Source: Companilactobacillus suantsaicola
GTDB taxonomy: Bacteria; Bacillota; Bacilli; Lactobacillales; Lactobacillaceae
NCBI RefSeq assembly: GCF_004745525.1
Contig: NZ_RKLY01000018.1
Coordinates: 1-54,661 of the forward strand
Direction: 5' to 3'
DNA: 54,661 nt
Of this stretch, positions 8,617 to 17,258 are shown piece by piece. The number at the start of each line of letters is the position of its first letter. The stretch's first letter is position 1. The position numbers and the translations under genes are program-made. The notes below the pieces were generated by a model. It made no database searches, had not been told where the DNA came from, and saw only the letters and a program-made list of their open reading frames with translations.

Positions 8617-9576
8617 TCATTTATCTTTAGCTATTCGATAATAATCAATTAAAGGATAATAGTCCTTAATTGAATTAATCAATAATATCACTTGAAAAAG
8701 ATTCTTTTTAGTATATCTATTCGGATCAAATCTTCCGTGCATAACTGTGGGACGTGAAAATTCTGATTTAAATATACCTTCCGGAAAAGAAGCACCATAT
8801 TTATAAAACTGACCAATGACTTTAAGAATATTTAGAAGTATTTCTAAATAAACATCCTTACCAAGATTACTTTTATTTAGTTTTTCCTTAACTTTTTTTT
8901 CATAACCAGATCCAACACTTTTCTCAGTACTTAAATTATTCGATTTTTTATCAATTACATATGTCAATACTTCAAATAAAGTAGGAATTACCATTATTAA
9001 GTTATCAATATCATCTTTTAAAAGCTTCTTACTAATTTTAACTTGTTTTTTAAATCCATAATCCAAAAATCCTATCATATAATCCAATTCTTGAAACATT
9101 TTCTCAAAATTATTGGCAGTAAAATAATTCATCAAATAATCATTTGCTTCTTTTTCATTTAATTCAAAAACTTCATCAACAATCACCATTCCAGCATTTT
9201 CATCACTACCAATTGTCCAGCCATTTTCTGATAACATTTTCAATGTCCTAATCCTTTTGGGATTATCTTTTGCTAAAGAATCACTTATGGCCTCAACTTC
9301 TTTTAAAAAATCTTTGAATTGCGTTGCTATAGGATTTAATATTTCCTGATACTTGGCTACAGAGTCTGCCATTACCTTTATTGGAGTTAAATCAATTGAA
9401 TTACCAATATTTGACAATACTTTTTGAAGTGAGCCTAAACCACTTAAACTAACTGCCATAGTTTCTCTTATATCAATCATGTTTGCCATGGCTTGTGAAG
9501 ATTTATAAATTTCTCCAATCGATTTTCTTATAGCTTCAATATTTAACTCTTCTTCTGAGATTTCTTTATCATTCAT
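8617..9576 (-). CDS. HEPN-like protein, possible abortive-infection factor
   Basis: A 319-residue soluble, helical protein with no signal peptide. The start has a strong AAAAGGAG site. Residues about 15-115 look like a helical bundle or coiled coil. Near the C-terminus is RPTVMHG (about residues 281-287), an R-x4-H motif followed by a helix rich in Ile/Leu. That arrangement (Arg/Asn, a few residues, HG, then a Thr-containing loop and a hydrophobic helix) is common in HEPN ribonuclease-like proteins of abortive infection and toxin systems. I infer a defence or toxin role; the match is motif-based only. It sits among other accessory pairs and has no evident cognate antitoxin. Confidence 0.5.
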   Translation of the reverse strand: MNDKEISEEELNIEAIRKSIGEIYKSSQAMANMIDIRETMAVSLSGLGSLQKVLSNIGNSIDLTPIKVMADSVAKYQEILNPIATQFKDFLKEVEAISDSLAKDNPKRIRTLKMLSENGWTIGSDENAGMVIVDEVFELNEKEANDYLMNYFTANNFEKMFQELDYMIGFLDYGFKKQVKISKKLLKDDIDNLIMVIPTLFEVLTYVIDKKSNNLSTEKSVGSGYEKKVKEKLNKSNLGKDVYLEILLNILKVIGQFYKYGASFPEGIFKSEFSRPTVMHGRFDPNRYTKKNLFQVILLINSIKDYYPLIDYYRIAKDK

Positions 9577-9644
9577 TTTTATAACTCCTTTTCAATAAAA
9601 AAAGGTTAAATATTAAATTACTCATCTAATACTTAACCTTATAT

Positions 9645-10229
9645 TTAATTTCTTAAAAAAACTTCTATTTCTGGAATAGTTAAACCGAGCCAAAGATCTT
9701 CATTTTTCTTATGTGGACTACCTAAATCCATAAATCCAAATTTTTCATAAAACTTCTGTGATTGAAATAATGAATCTACCGTTAATACACAGACTCCAAT
9801 CGTTTTAGATGTGTCATAAACCGAAGCACATATCTTTTTTAATAACATTGAGCCTATATTTTTTTCTTGATAATGAACATCAACTGCTAGCCACATAATA
9901 TCAATCGTTGGCAGTGCTTTATTCCTACCAATCGTTGGAACGCCTTTTTCTGCCTTAAATCTTTTATAAAAAACCTTACTACCCGTACAAAGAGAATAAA
10001 ATCCCATGACCTTATCATTTTGATTATCCAACAGTAAAAATGTTTTATAAATATTATTCTCGGCATATTTAAGTGCCTTGTCTTTATTCTTAACAAAATC
10101 ATTTATCATTTCAAAATCATTTAATTCTTTTTGTGTATGCTCAGTATTACTAGGAATACAGTTAAAATTTGAAATATCGATATTTCCATTTCTCAATTCT
10201 AAAATATTCAATAATCTGTATTTACCCAT
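9645..10229 (-). CDS. GNAT-family acetyltransferase, probable toxin of a TA pair
   Basis: A 194-residue GNAT-fold protein. The central strand IMWLAVDVHYQEKNIGSMLL carries the acetyl-CoA binding Q/R-x-x-G-x-G/A loop in variant form (QEKNIGS), and the C-terminal AVYDTSK and QKFYEKFGF are typical GNAT elements. The start codon follows the stop of the small upstream gene by 2 bases, which implies translational coupling. GNAT toxins such as TacT and AtaT acetylate the amino group of charged tRNAs and halt translation; this target is inference from the gene pair. An ordinary metabolic acetyltransferase is the alternative. Confidence 0.65.
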   Translation of the reverse strand: MGKYRLLNILELRNGNIDISNFNCIPSNTEHTQKELNDFEMINDFVKNKDKALKYAENNIYKTFLLLDNQNDKVMGFYSLCTGSKVFYKRFKAEKGVPTIGRNKALPTIDIMWLAVDVHYQEKNIGSMLLKKICASVYDTSKTIGVCVLTVDSLFQSQKFYEKFGFMDLGSPHKKNEDLWLGLTIPEIEVFLRN

Positions 10230-10231
10230 TA

Positions 10232-10402
10232 TTACTTATACGCTTCACTAGTATCTATTTCTGGAGCATTTTCTTTAATTCGTTTTGCAGAAGCAATTAA
10301 TTGCTTTTTTCTTTCTGGTGACACGGGTTCGGAAATCCATTTAATAATGCGATCATATTGTTCCTCATTAAGAACTATACTATTACCCTTTTCATTAACC
10401 AT
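10232..10402 (-). CDS. small DUF1778-like antitoxin partner
   Basis: A 56-residue protein starting MVNEKGNSIVLNEEQYDRII, with ribosome site GGAACGGGAGTGAG upstream. The segment LNEEQYDRIIKWISEPVSPE resembles the C-terminal toxin-wrapping part of DUF1778 (TacA-like) antitoxins, where an L-s-e-e/x-W/Y-D-R-x pattern precedes a proline-rich turn. The typical N-terminal ribbon-helix-helix DNA-binding domain is absent, so this may be a shortened form without its own DNA-binding part. The stop codon TAA is followed by the GNAT start after 2 bases. Confidence 0.6.
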   Translation of the reverse strand: MVNEKGNSIVLNEEQYDRIIKWISEPVSPERKKQLIASAKRIKENAPEIDTSEAYK

Positions 10403-10522
10403 AAACTCACTCCCGTTCCTTTAAGTATTACAATTATATATGTCACTACAATCATTTTCAATTCTCAGGCTTAAAAAAATCTTACTCAAATAAAATGAAT
10501 TGAAAACTTTTGAATCAAAAAG

Positions 10523-11072
10523 TTACATACTATTCCTTTTACTTGCCTTTTCCATCTCTTCATTAATTTTAGAATAATCGACTGACAATCTATCAATTTC
10601 AAATTTATAATACCTAACAACATCATCGTTATAATTATTCAACAATTGTAGGAATTTTTTCTTTACCTCTCTATTAAATCCAATTTCATTATCTGGATTT
10701 ACTACTTCAACATTGCGAAAGGGATAAAGCTCTAATAGTTCTTTCAACCTTCCCATTAAATCTAACGTATAGGCATTAATTCGAATTAATGTAAAAGTAT
10801 AATCTTTAGTAGGATATTTTAATTCGTTATCTCTAGAATACTTTAAGGTATAAATCGATTTATCAATTTTTTTAATTAATTTTTCCCTATACAAATCAAT
10901 ATCATCATTCTCATTTTTGGGAAAAACATCAATTAATGTTTGTATATATTCCTTTTCATATAGCTCGGTAACTTTTGATATATACTTTTTTTTTGCGACT
11001 AAACTTATACAAAGGTACCACTATAAAAGTAACTACTAAGGTTAAAATAGCTGCAGATATTGTTGAATCCAT
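10523..11072 (-). pseudogene. membrane-anchored protein, frameshifted at a 9-A tract
   Basis: The upstream reading frame starts at 11072 with a good AAAAGGAG site and encodes MDSTISAAILTLVVTFIVVP, a clear N-terminal membrane helix, then FSRKKK. It runs off frame at nine consecutive A residues on the minus strand (T run at 10986-10994) and stops at 10956 after 38 codons. Removing one A joins it to a frame that continues YISKVTELYEKEYIQTL and on into the 10523-10894 frame. The joined product is about 182 residues: one helix plus a Lys/Glu-rich soluble domain. I do not recognise the family. It may be phase-variable, decayed, or a read error. A DUF916 terminator lies just upstream. Confidence 0.75.
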
Positions 11073-11105
11073 CTTAAATTCTCCTTTTCAAATTTTACTA
11101 ATACA

Positions 11106-11134
11106 AAAAAACCATCGCATTCTGCGACGGCTTT
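11106..11134 (-). terminator. terminator of the csc DUF916 operon
   Basis: CCGTCGCA-GAA-TGCGATGG hairpin followed on the minus strand by seven T residues. It lies immediately after the 11140 stop codon. Confidence 0.85.
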
Positions 11135-11139
11135 TATTT

Positions 11140-12237
11140 TTATTTCTTATGACGTTCCGAACGAGTCTTACCTGAACGAGATGTTTTATCGGTCTTCTTT
11201 GTTGCCACACGGCCACGTTCTCTTGGTCCAGTACCTTCGTCGTTCTTTTGTGAATAGTACAAGTACATCCACACAGCGACAGCGATTAGAATCAAGATTC
11301 CGACAATAATTCCGATCCACTGTTTATTGTTGGATTGTTGCTTTGGTTGAGTAGCACTTTTGACGTCGTCAACTTGCTTTTGTTGAATCGTGATCGAACG
11401 GTCAAAGGACTTTTCAAAACCGGAATCGTTCTTCAAAGTCAGATGTGCTTTATAAGTTCCTGCACTTAGATCCTTAATTGGAATAAAGTAGTTGAATTGC
11501 GAATTAGGAGCGATTTACAGGTTATCTTGCTTATAGTTGATAGTTTTATCGCCATGCTTGATTTTGGCCGTTAAGGTCACTTTATTGATGTTTATCGGTG
11601 CCGTATTATCCAGCATGTAGGAAATCCCTGTTGATCCAGCAACAGCTCTTGGAGCAGCTGAAGTTAGATGCATTTCAGGCATTACGCCATCATCTTTAGA
11701 GCGCAAAACGACTCCTTTGACATAACGAACTTGATTCTTAATATTGATGTTCTTTGATTTCGTGGGACTAACTGAAGCGGTCGTTGTGATACCACCCAAA
11801 ATAATCCCGGAATATTCTGAATCCGGTGATTTAACTTTGAATTCAACGGTCTTATTTTCACCAGTATCTAGTTCAACGACTTGTTTTCTCTTGCCATCGA
11901 CTAAAGAAGTCAACGAAGGGAGCTTGGATTTGTACGGTTGGGCATTGAATTTATCATAGCCGATCACCCCAGAATCCGCCGTGTAGGCATTGTTGATTTC
12001 AGCAGTTACCTTGATTGGTTTACTCCCAGTATTAGCAATCAGCACCTTTAAAGTTTGTTCCTTCTTGGGTGTGATCTTCAAGTCAAAGAACGACTCATCT
12101 TTGTTAATTTGATTATCGGGCAAAATTGCTTGGATCGCATACGATTTGTCAGGGGCGGCCTTCACCGTAGTTACTGGCAAAAGAACCGTCAAGACGAGCA
12201 ACAATGCCGCAAAAAATACAGTTAATCTTTTTTTCAT
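11140..12237 (-). pseudogene. DUF916/DUF3324 WxL-partner protein with in-frame stop
   Basis: One reading frame of about 365 codons encodes a signal peptide (MKKRLTVFFAALLLVLTVLLP), the DUF916 domain (about residues 28-150), a DUF3324 domain, and a C-terminal membrane helix (WIGIIVGILILIAVAVWMYLYY) with a basic tail. A single TAA at 11515-11517 interrupts it between the QDN-L and IAPNSQF segments; the frame continues unbroken on both sides, so a one-base change explains it. The truncated product would lose the membrane anchor and could be secreted. DUF916 proteins bind peptidoglycan and WxL proteins in csc clusters. It starts 4 bases after the previous gene, so they form an operon. Confidence 0.85.
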
Positions 12238-12241
12238 AGTT

Positions 12242-13231
12242 TTAACTCCTACCTGAGTACCAAATAGCCCAGAATATCAGAAAAATCAGCGATACGAGGA
12301 CACAGACAATCAAGATGTAAGTGGTGGTCTTATTGTAGATCAAGCCCTTACAACGCTTGTTAATGTCGTTAGCTTGTTCCTGAGTGATCGTGTAAGTCTT
12401 CTTAAACGTCCACGTCGCCTTACCACTACGAGCGGCACCTTTGATGACGTACTTACCAGCTTTAATTGGCGTCTGGTTTTGGTCAAAATCGACTGGAATC
12501 TTAGAGTTTGGCGCCACCTTACCGTAAGTTAAATCAGCGGTCATTTTGTCTGGTCCAAGGTTAAATCGATCTAACCAACTCTTGCGCTTAACTGTCATAT
12601 GGACGATGACATTCTTCATCTGACCAGGTTCTTTGTTTTGTAAATTGATAATAATATGAGGCTTTTTGTCAATCACGTCAAGCGCCAAGTTGTGCAAAGT
12701 TACCACACCACCGACAGCTTTGTTATCACCAGTGATCCAAACTGGAACATTGGCATTACCTTTAGCACCATTTCTAGCCGTGTCATAGACATTAAAACCA
12801 CCCATGATCAAGCCATCGATCTTGTCATCTGGTAATTTAATTTTAAAAGATACATCTTTAGTTTTGTTAGGAAGTAAGGTAATCATCTTTGCCTTGGTCA
12901 TCTTTGAAAAAGCGTGCTTCAAACCAAATTCACCTTCACGGACCTTATCAGTGTAAACAATTTTTCCGTCCATCGAAGTAGTCGCATTGGTTGGTTCGAT
13001 CCGCAATTGTAATTTATTGATACTGAAATTACTAATTGAAATCTTTACCGTGCGTTCAGCATTTGGCTTGCCAACAATTTCAAAACGATCAGTCACATCA
13101 GTCGTATCATCCTCAATCAACGGCGTAACGGTCACACCGTTGATGTCAGCTTTAACTAAAGTTGTATTGCTGATCAAACATAAAAAAGCAAAGAATATCA
13201 TTGATAGAAAATAGATTATTTTTTTTCTCAT
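12242..13231 (-). CDS. DUF916/DUF3324 cell-surface protein
   Basis: A 329-residue membrane-anchored extracellular protein. Signal peptide at residues 1-29 (cleavage near VKAD). The DUF916 domain occupies about 30-155 with the typical ISNFSINKLQLRI and GLIMGGF strands; the DUF3324 domain follows to about 280. A C-terminal membrane helix (TTTYILIVCVLVSLIFLIFW) ends with a short basic tail. Such proteins form the membrane part of csc complexes with WxL proteins. It is the first gene of the two-gene operon that ends with the interrupted paralogue. Confidence 0.9.
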   Translation of the reverse strand: MRKKIIYFLSMIFFAFLCLISNTTLVKADINGVTVTPLIEDDTTDVTDRFEIVGKPNAERTVKISISNFSINKLQLRIEPTNATTSMDGKIVYTDKVREGEFGLKHAFSKMTKAKMITLLPNKTKDVSFKIKLPDDKIDGLIMGGFNVYDTARNGAKGNANVPVWITGDNKAVGGVVTLHNLALDVIDKKPHIIINLQNKEPGQMKNVIVHMTVKRKSWLDRFNLGPDKMTADLTYGKVAPNSKIPVDFDQNQTPIKAGKYVIKGAARSGKATWTFKKTYTITQEQANDINKRCKGLIYNKTTTYILIVCVLVSLIFLIFWAIWYSGRS

Positions 13232-13267
13232 TGATTTGCCCCTGATAATTTCTTCACCTCTAATGAT

Positions 13268-13302
13268 ACTAAAAAAGCTGCCCCAAGTGTGGGAACAGCT
13301 TC
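13268..13302 (-). terminator. terminator between DUF916 genes
   Basis: AAGCTGTTCCCACACTTGGGGCAGCTT hairpin with a T run on the minus strand. It separates the 13328-14422 gene from the 12242-13231 pair, so the latter needs its own promoter or read-through. Confidence 0.85.
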
Positions 13303-13327
13303 ATATTTAATTATTTATCAATAATTA

Positions 13328-14422
13328 TTAACGACGACGGCGTCTTGTAGGTTGACCACCATTTCCACCATTGTTGTTCTTATTATTATTTCTCTTACCA
13401 AGGTAAATACCTAATCCCAGAATAATTGCTAGAGCAAGAACTCCAAGTAAGATGTATAGCCATAGGTAATTTGGTTTGATACCAGCTAATTTGTTGTACT
13501 TAGCAGCATCGTTGTTAGTGATAGTAAAGTCTTTGTTTAATTCCCAACTCTTGATACCACCAGTTGTTTTGTATGTTAATTTCAAGTGGTAATTACCAGA
13601 TTGTAAGGCATTTTTACCCCAAGAGATTGGCAAATTGTAATTTGTTGTTGGAGCAATACTTTGAGAACTATACGTTTGTGTAATCTTAAAACTTTTATCA
13701 CCTTTTTTAGTGACGATAGCCTTAGCGGACAATGGGCCAGTATAAGAATTAGTAGAGTTATGAATATTTGCTAGAACACCTTGGTGTTGACCCTTTGATG
13801 ATGTAACTGTACCAGGTTTTACAGTTCTAACTGAATATTTGGCTTCTTCTCCATCTGCACCTTTTTGGTGAATTTGTAATGGAATAGTATAACTGAACTT
13901 ATTTTTAATTAAATTACCGTTTGAACCAACTGTTCCCTTAGCTTTTTCTTTGTAAGGAGCAACTGTGACGCCACCCATTAAAGTACCGTTAAAAGATTTT
14001 TTAGGCACTGTAACCTTTAAAGTAATTGTTGCCGTAGTATTGCCAGGGACCTTGAAAGTTGATTTTTTAGGTGAAACTGCATCCTTAGTTTGTATTTTCA
14101 AAGAAGGATCTGTAACCTTCAAATTATCATAAGCAAGTGAACCATTGTCATTTGTATATGCTGTACTCGAATAATAAATGAAGTTACGAGTATTGCTTGC
14201 CTTATTTATCACCATCAATTTAATTTCAGTAGTCTGTCCTGGCGTCCCAGTAATTAAATAGTTACCATTATCGATATTCACGACATCATTTGAGGAACCT
14301 CCAGGTTTAATTGTATAATCGCCTGAAGTAGCAGCATTAACATTTGCTGTACCCAAAAAACTTAGTAACATAGCAAAAACAAACGATAGAAAAATTGAAC
14401 CCCTCAATTTATCTTTTATCAT
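13328..14422 (-). CDS. DUF916/DUF3324 cell-surface protein next to IS1182
   Basis: I choose the ATG at 14422 (364 residues) because GGGAGG sits 8 bases upstream and a signal peptide follows at once (MIKDKLRGSIFLSFVFAMLL, cleavage near VNA-A). A longer in-frame start runs back into the insertion element and has no site. DUF916 and DUF3324 domains fill residues 30-310. A C-terminal helix (YLWLYILLGVLALAIILGLGIYL) precedes an Asn/Gly stretch and a terminal run of five Arg. The insertion element ends 54 bases upstream, so its natural promoter was probably displaced. Confidence 0.9.
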   Translation of the reverse strand: MIKDKLRGSIFLSFVFAMLLSFLGTANVNAATSGDYTIKPGGSSNDVVNIDNGNYLITGTPGQTTEIKLMVINKASNTRNFIYYSSTAYTNDNGSLAYDNLKVTDPSLKIQTKDAVSPKKSTFKVPGNTTATITLKVTVPKKSFNGTLMGGVTVAPYKEKAKGTVGSNGNLIKNKFSYTIPLQIHQKGADGEEAKYSVRTVKPGTVTSSKGQHQGVLANIHNSTNSYTGPLSAKAIVTKKGDKSFKITQTYSSQSIAPTTNYNLPISWGKNALQSGNYHLKLTYKTTGGIKSWELNKDFTITNNDAAKYNKLAGIKPNYLWLYILLGVLALAIILGLGIYLGKRNNNKNNNGGNGGQPTRRRRR

Positions 14423-14457
14423 TTTTGACCTCCCATGTAAGTAATTCTCCAAATCAA

Positions 14458-16149
14458 TCATATTATAAAATAAAAGAGTTCGGGACATAACTCCCGATTC
14501 CAAAAAAACACGATAGAAATTTCCATAAAATATGGAATTCTTATCGTGTTTTTTTGATATTCGGTTGGATATGATAATAATCTTGCCAATTTTGCTAGAT
14601 TATTACTCATTAGAGCTAATCCAATTTCTATTTTTGCGTTCTCGAGGCCTCGAACGGACAGACGATTGAACGACAAATGAGCCTTCAAGTCTGCAAAAAT
14701 TGGTTCAACATCAATCTTACGCTGTGCGTAGATTGATTGACCAACTTCACTTGAAAGCTGTTCTTTTGCCTTATTCTTGAAATATTCCCAATTGGCATTT
14801 ATATTTATTTGTCGGCGATAACCTTTTTTTGTAGTAGCTAGATTTTCTCTTGTCGGATCCTCAAAATATTCAACCGGCTGATAGGTCTTAAAGTTTCTTT
14901 CATCACCATATTTATCGTGTCTTACGCTGTATCTTAAAAATTTAAATTCGATTCCATCTAAATCTGTAAAAGTGTTATTAGATTCATCATAGTTCCAATT
15001 AGCGACCTTACGTTTATCTTTATGATATGAGCGTGTCATTTCCTTCTCATACATTCCGTAAGGGATAAGATAATTAGCTTCTAGTTCATCAGTAATAAAT
15101 TGGTAATTCATTTCACTGCCGTATCCGGCATCCGCCACGACGTAGTCGGCGGCGTGCGATGTTTCTTCAAAAATATCAGTAAGGAATGGTATTAAAGTAC
15201 GTGTATCAGTGGGACGCTGGAAAACATCATAATAGAGAGCAAATTGATTCTGGCTAGCTACTTGTAAATTATATCCAGGCTTCAATTGACCATTTTTCAT
15301 TGGATCTTCTTTCATTCTCATAAAAGTAGCATCGTGATCAGTTTTAGAAAAACTGTTACGATCGCCAAAGATCCCGTTAGCATTTTCATATTTTTTCTTT
15401 CGAGGAATCAAATCGTTTTTTAACAGATGATTGTAGTGTTTAAGTTTCCGTCTAAGACGTTTATTTTTAGAGCCACCTACAGCTACCTTTTCCGTTTTAA
15501 TCACTTCATTAAGTTCAGAAATTTTGGTATCAAGGTGAGTAGAAATTTCAGCAAGTTCAGTACTATTTAGGTTTCGAGAGTTTTCCTTGGAGACCTCAAT
15601 ATCAACATTGTTTTGGATTACTTCATCATATAAAGCATCTGTTTTTGCGTCCAATTTTGGTTCAGCCTTTTCAACAGATTTTCTCCAAACAAATGTATAT
15701 TTATTCGCATTTGCCAAAATTTTAGTGCCGTCGATAAACAAGGCGGAATCGTCGATCAGCTCAAGCTGATTTAGACGATTCCTAAATGTTAAGAATAATC
15801 TCTTTATGAGTTCCTTTGAGTGATCACCAGTACGAAATCTATTAACGGTTCTGTAGCTAGGAATAGTTAAAATATTTCCCATTAACCAGCGCATTGGTAA
15901 GTTTTCTTCTGCCATTTCAGAAATCTTTCTACCGGCAAAAACTTTTCTTGAATAAGCAAACAATAACATCTTTAATAACATCTTTGCCGGATACTCTGGA
16001 CGGCCAGTCCAAGAGGACTCGGCCTCCAGATCAGCAGTGGGAATCGATTCAACGATAGCATCGATTGCCCAAACAATATGATCTTTTTTTGGAATCCAGT
16101 CTAATTCTAGTTTCAAAGATGTTTGATTATTGATATAATTCATTTGCAT
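14458..16149 (-). CDS. IS1182-family transposase
   Basis: The start at 16149 (563 residues) is preceded by AAAAGAGGTC. N-terminal region MQMNYINNQTSLKLELDWIP with the conserved WTGRPEYPAKMLLKMLLFAYS segment (DUF772), a DDE-type core (DSALFIDGTKILANANKYTF, then VVADAGYGSEMNY), and the C-terminal VEPIFADLKAHLSFNRLSVRGLENAKIE block are all typical of IS1182. No internal stop is seen, so the gene looks intact. The last residues are encoded by the terminal hairpin and the stop codon lies just beyond the apparent inverted repeat. Confidence 0.93.
   Translation of the reverse strand: MQMNYINNQTSLKLELDWIPKKDHIVWAIDAIVESIPTADLEAESSWTGRPEYPAKMLLKMLLFAYSRKVFAGRKISEMAEENLPMRWLMGNILTIPSYRTVNRFRTGDHSKELIKRLFLTFRNRLNQLELIDDSALFIDGTKILANANKYTFVWRKSVEKAEPKLDAKTDALYDEVIQNNVDIEVSKENSRNLNSTELAEISTHLDTKISELNEVIKTEKVAVGGSKNKRLRRKLKHYNHLLKNDLIPRKKKYENANGIFGDRNSFSKTDHDATFMRMKEDPMKNGQLKPGYNLQVASQNQFALYYDVFQRPTDTRTLIPFLTDIFEETSHAADYVVADAGYGSEMNYQFITDELEANYLIPYGMYEKEMTRSYHKDKRKVANWNYDESNNTFTDLDGIEFKFLRYSVRHDKYGDERNFKTYQPVEYFEDPTRENLATTKKGYRRQININANWEYFKNKAKEQLSSEVGQSIYAQRKIDVEPIFADLKAHLSFNRLSVRGLENAKIEIGLALMSNNLAKLARLLSYPTEYQKNTIRIPYFMEISIVFFWNRELCPELFYFII
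14502..14555 (-). terminator. terminal hairpin of the IS1182 transposase gene
   Basis: AAAAAAACACGATA-GAA-TTCC pairs with GGAATTC-TTATCGTGTTTTTTT. T runs on both strands. It overlaps the 3' end of the transposase reading frame. Confidence 0.8.
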
Positions 16150-16219
16150 AGTAAAGACCTCTTTTAATTTTTTTACTTGGCGGTGAAACGACTGAAGACG
16201 TTTCTTTACTAGTATATAG

Positions 16220-16260
16220 AAATAAGGTCCAGAAATCATTACGATTTCTGGACCTTATTT
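16220..16260. terminator. upstream-end hairpin of the IS1182 element
   Basis: AAATAAGGTCCAGAAATC pairs with GATTTCTGGACCTTATTT, 18 perfect pairs. It lies between the element end and the transposase start. It probably shields the transposase gene from transcription entering from the WxL gene. Confidence 0.75.
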
Positions 16261-16317
16261 TTGTCATTTAGGACTTTTGTCCCAAACTCCTGTTATTTTA
16301 TAATTTTATTTAATAAA

Positions 16318-17118
16318 CTATCCAGCAGCAACAACTGGTTGTGATGTTAGAGTCCATGTAATAGTAGCATTATATGATTTAACACCATTTTTATCTGAAC
16401 CTGTTGATGATGGGTCTGTCAAGTCCAAGAATGCATTCTTGTCATCAGCTGTAAATGATGCGTTGATAGGACCTGCGTTATATGTTCCACCCTCTAAATC
16501 GATTAGGTTATCAGCTGTTCCAGTTGCACCACCTGTAATACTCATATCTTTAGTATTCAAAGCTGTTGCTCCTGTTGCAATACTTTCACCTTTATCATTC
16601 TTCAATTCTGTTGGTTTCAAGTTCAATGTATATGCCTTTGTGTCAGTGCTGTCATCGACATTAGCAAATTTTGTAATTGACGCTCCAAGTGTAAATCCTG
16701 GTTCTTTTGCACGTGATTCTGTAACAGTCAATACACCTTTACCTTGACTATCTGTTGCTGGGTTACCATTTGTATCGTTGTTGTCCAAAGCTACTGTTGT
16801 ACCTTCGGCAGCATTAGCAAATCCAAAGTCTGGAACAGCATCCAATGTTAGAAGTCCTGATTGAACTGTAACGTTAGCGTTTGATTCTGCTGTTGCTTTA
16901 CCTTCTTGTCCTTCTGCATCTCCTGCATAAGCAATAGCCAATTTTCCACTGCCAAGCTTACCAACATCAACACCATCTTTGTTATATGTAACTGAACCAT
17001 CGGCTGCTTGGTCACCTGTACCTGTAGCAGCTTGTGCTGTAACTGCTGGTGCGATTGCTCCTAAAACGATTCCTGCTGTTGCTAATGATCCTGCTAAAAC
17101 ACTTTTAGATAATTTCAT
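16318..17118 (-). CDS. WxL-domain surface protein with altered first motif
   Basis: The ATG at 17118 has GGGAGG upstream and gives a 266-residue product; the signal peptide is MKLSKSVLAGSLATAGIVLG with cleavage near AQA-A. The mature chain is a compact WxL domain: LTVTESRAKEPGFTLGASI near residue 130 and YNATITWTLTSQP at the end. In the first motif the usual Trp of W-x-L is Phe (GFTL); the second, W-T-L, is intact. WxL proteins bind peptidoglycan and partner with DUF916 proteins, which lie downstream beyond the insertion element. Whether Phe weakens wall binding is not known. Confidence 0.9.
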   Translation of the reverse strand: MKLSKSVLAGSLATAGIVLGAIAPAVTAQAATGTGDQAADGSVTYNKDGVDVGKLGSGKLAIAYAGDAEGQEGKATAESNANVTVQSGLLTLDAVPDFGFANAAEGTTVALDNNDTNGNPATDSQGKGVLTVTESRAKEPGFTLGASITKFANVDDSTDTKAYTLNLKPTELKNDKGESIATGATALNTKDMSITGGATGTADNLIDLEGGTYNAGPINASFTADDKNAFLDLTDPSSTGSDKNGVKSYNATITWTLTSQPVVAAG

Positions 17119-17258
17119 GATATATCCTCCCTGATATAGAAAATTATTTTTTTGTTTTTGTCTTTCTTGATTACAATTAGATAATAACAAATTTTACGAA
17201 CTGTACATCTCATTATTTGTAAAAGTTATTTGTCAGAATTGAATCAACTTAGAACCTT

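Larger units (their letters stand above)
14476..16290 (-). mobile_element. IS1182-family insertion sequence
   Basis: About 1.8 kb bounded by inverted ends: GAGTTCGGGACATAACTCC on the left and, on the opposite strand at the right, GAGTTTGGGACAAAAGTCC. Just outside lie ATTATAAAATAA on the left and TTATTTTATAAT on the right, which are mutually inverted, so either the ends extend further or the target was an AT-rich palindrome. The element splits a csc locus between the WxL gene and the DUF916 gene. Hairpins at both ends may block transcription. Confidence 0.85.

Noticed and set aside
10975-11175. Plus-strand 66-codon frame
   Set aside because: Antisense to the frameshifted membrane-protein gene and to the terminator; no ribosome site.
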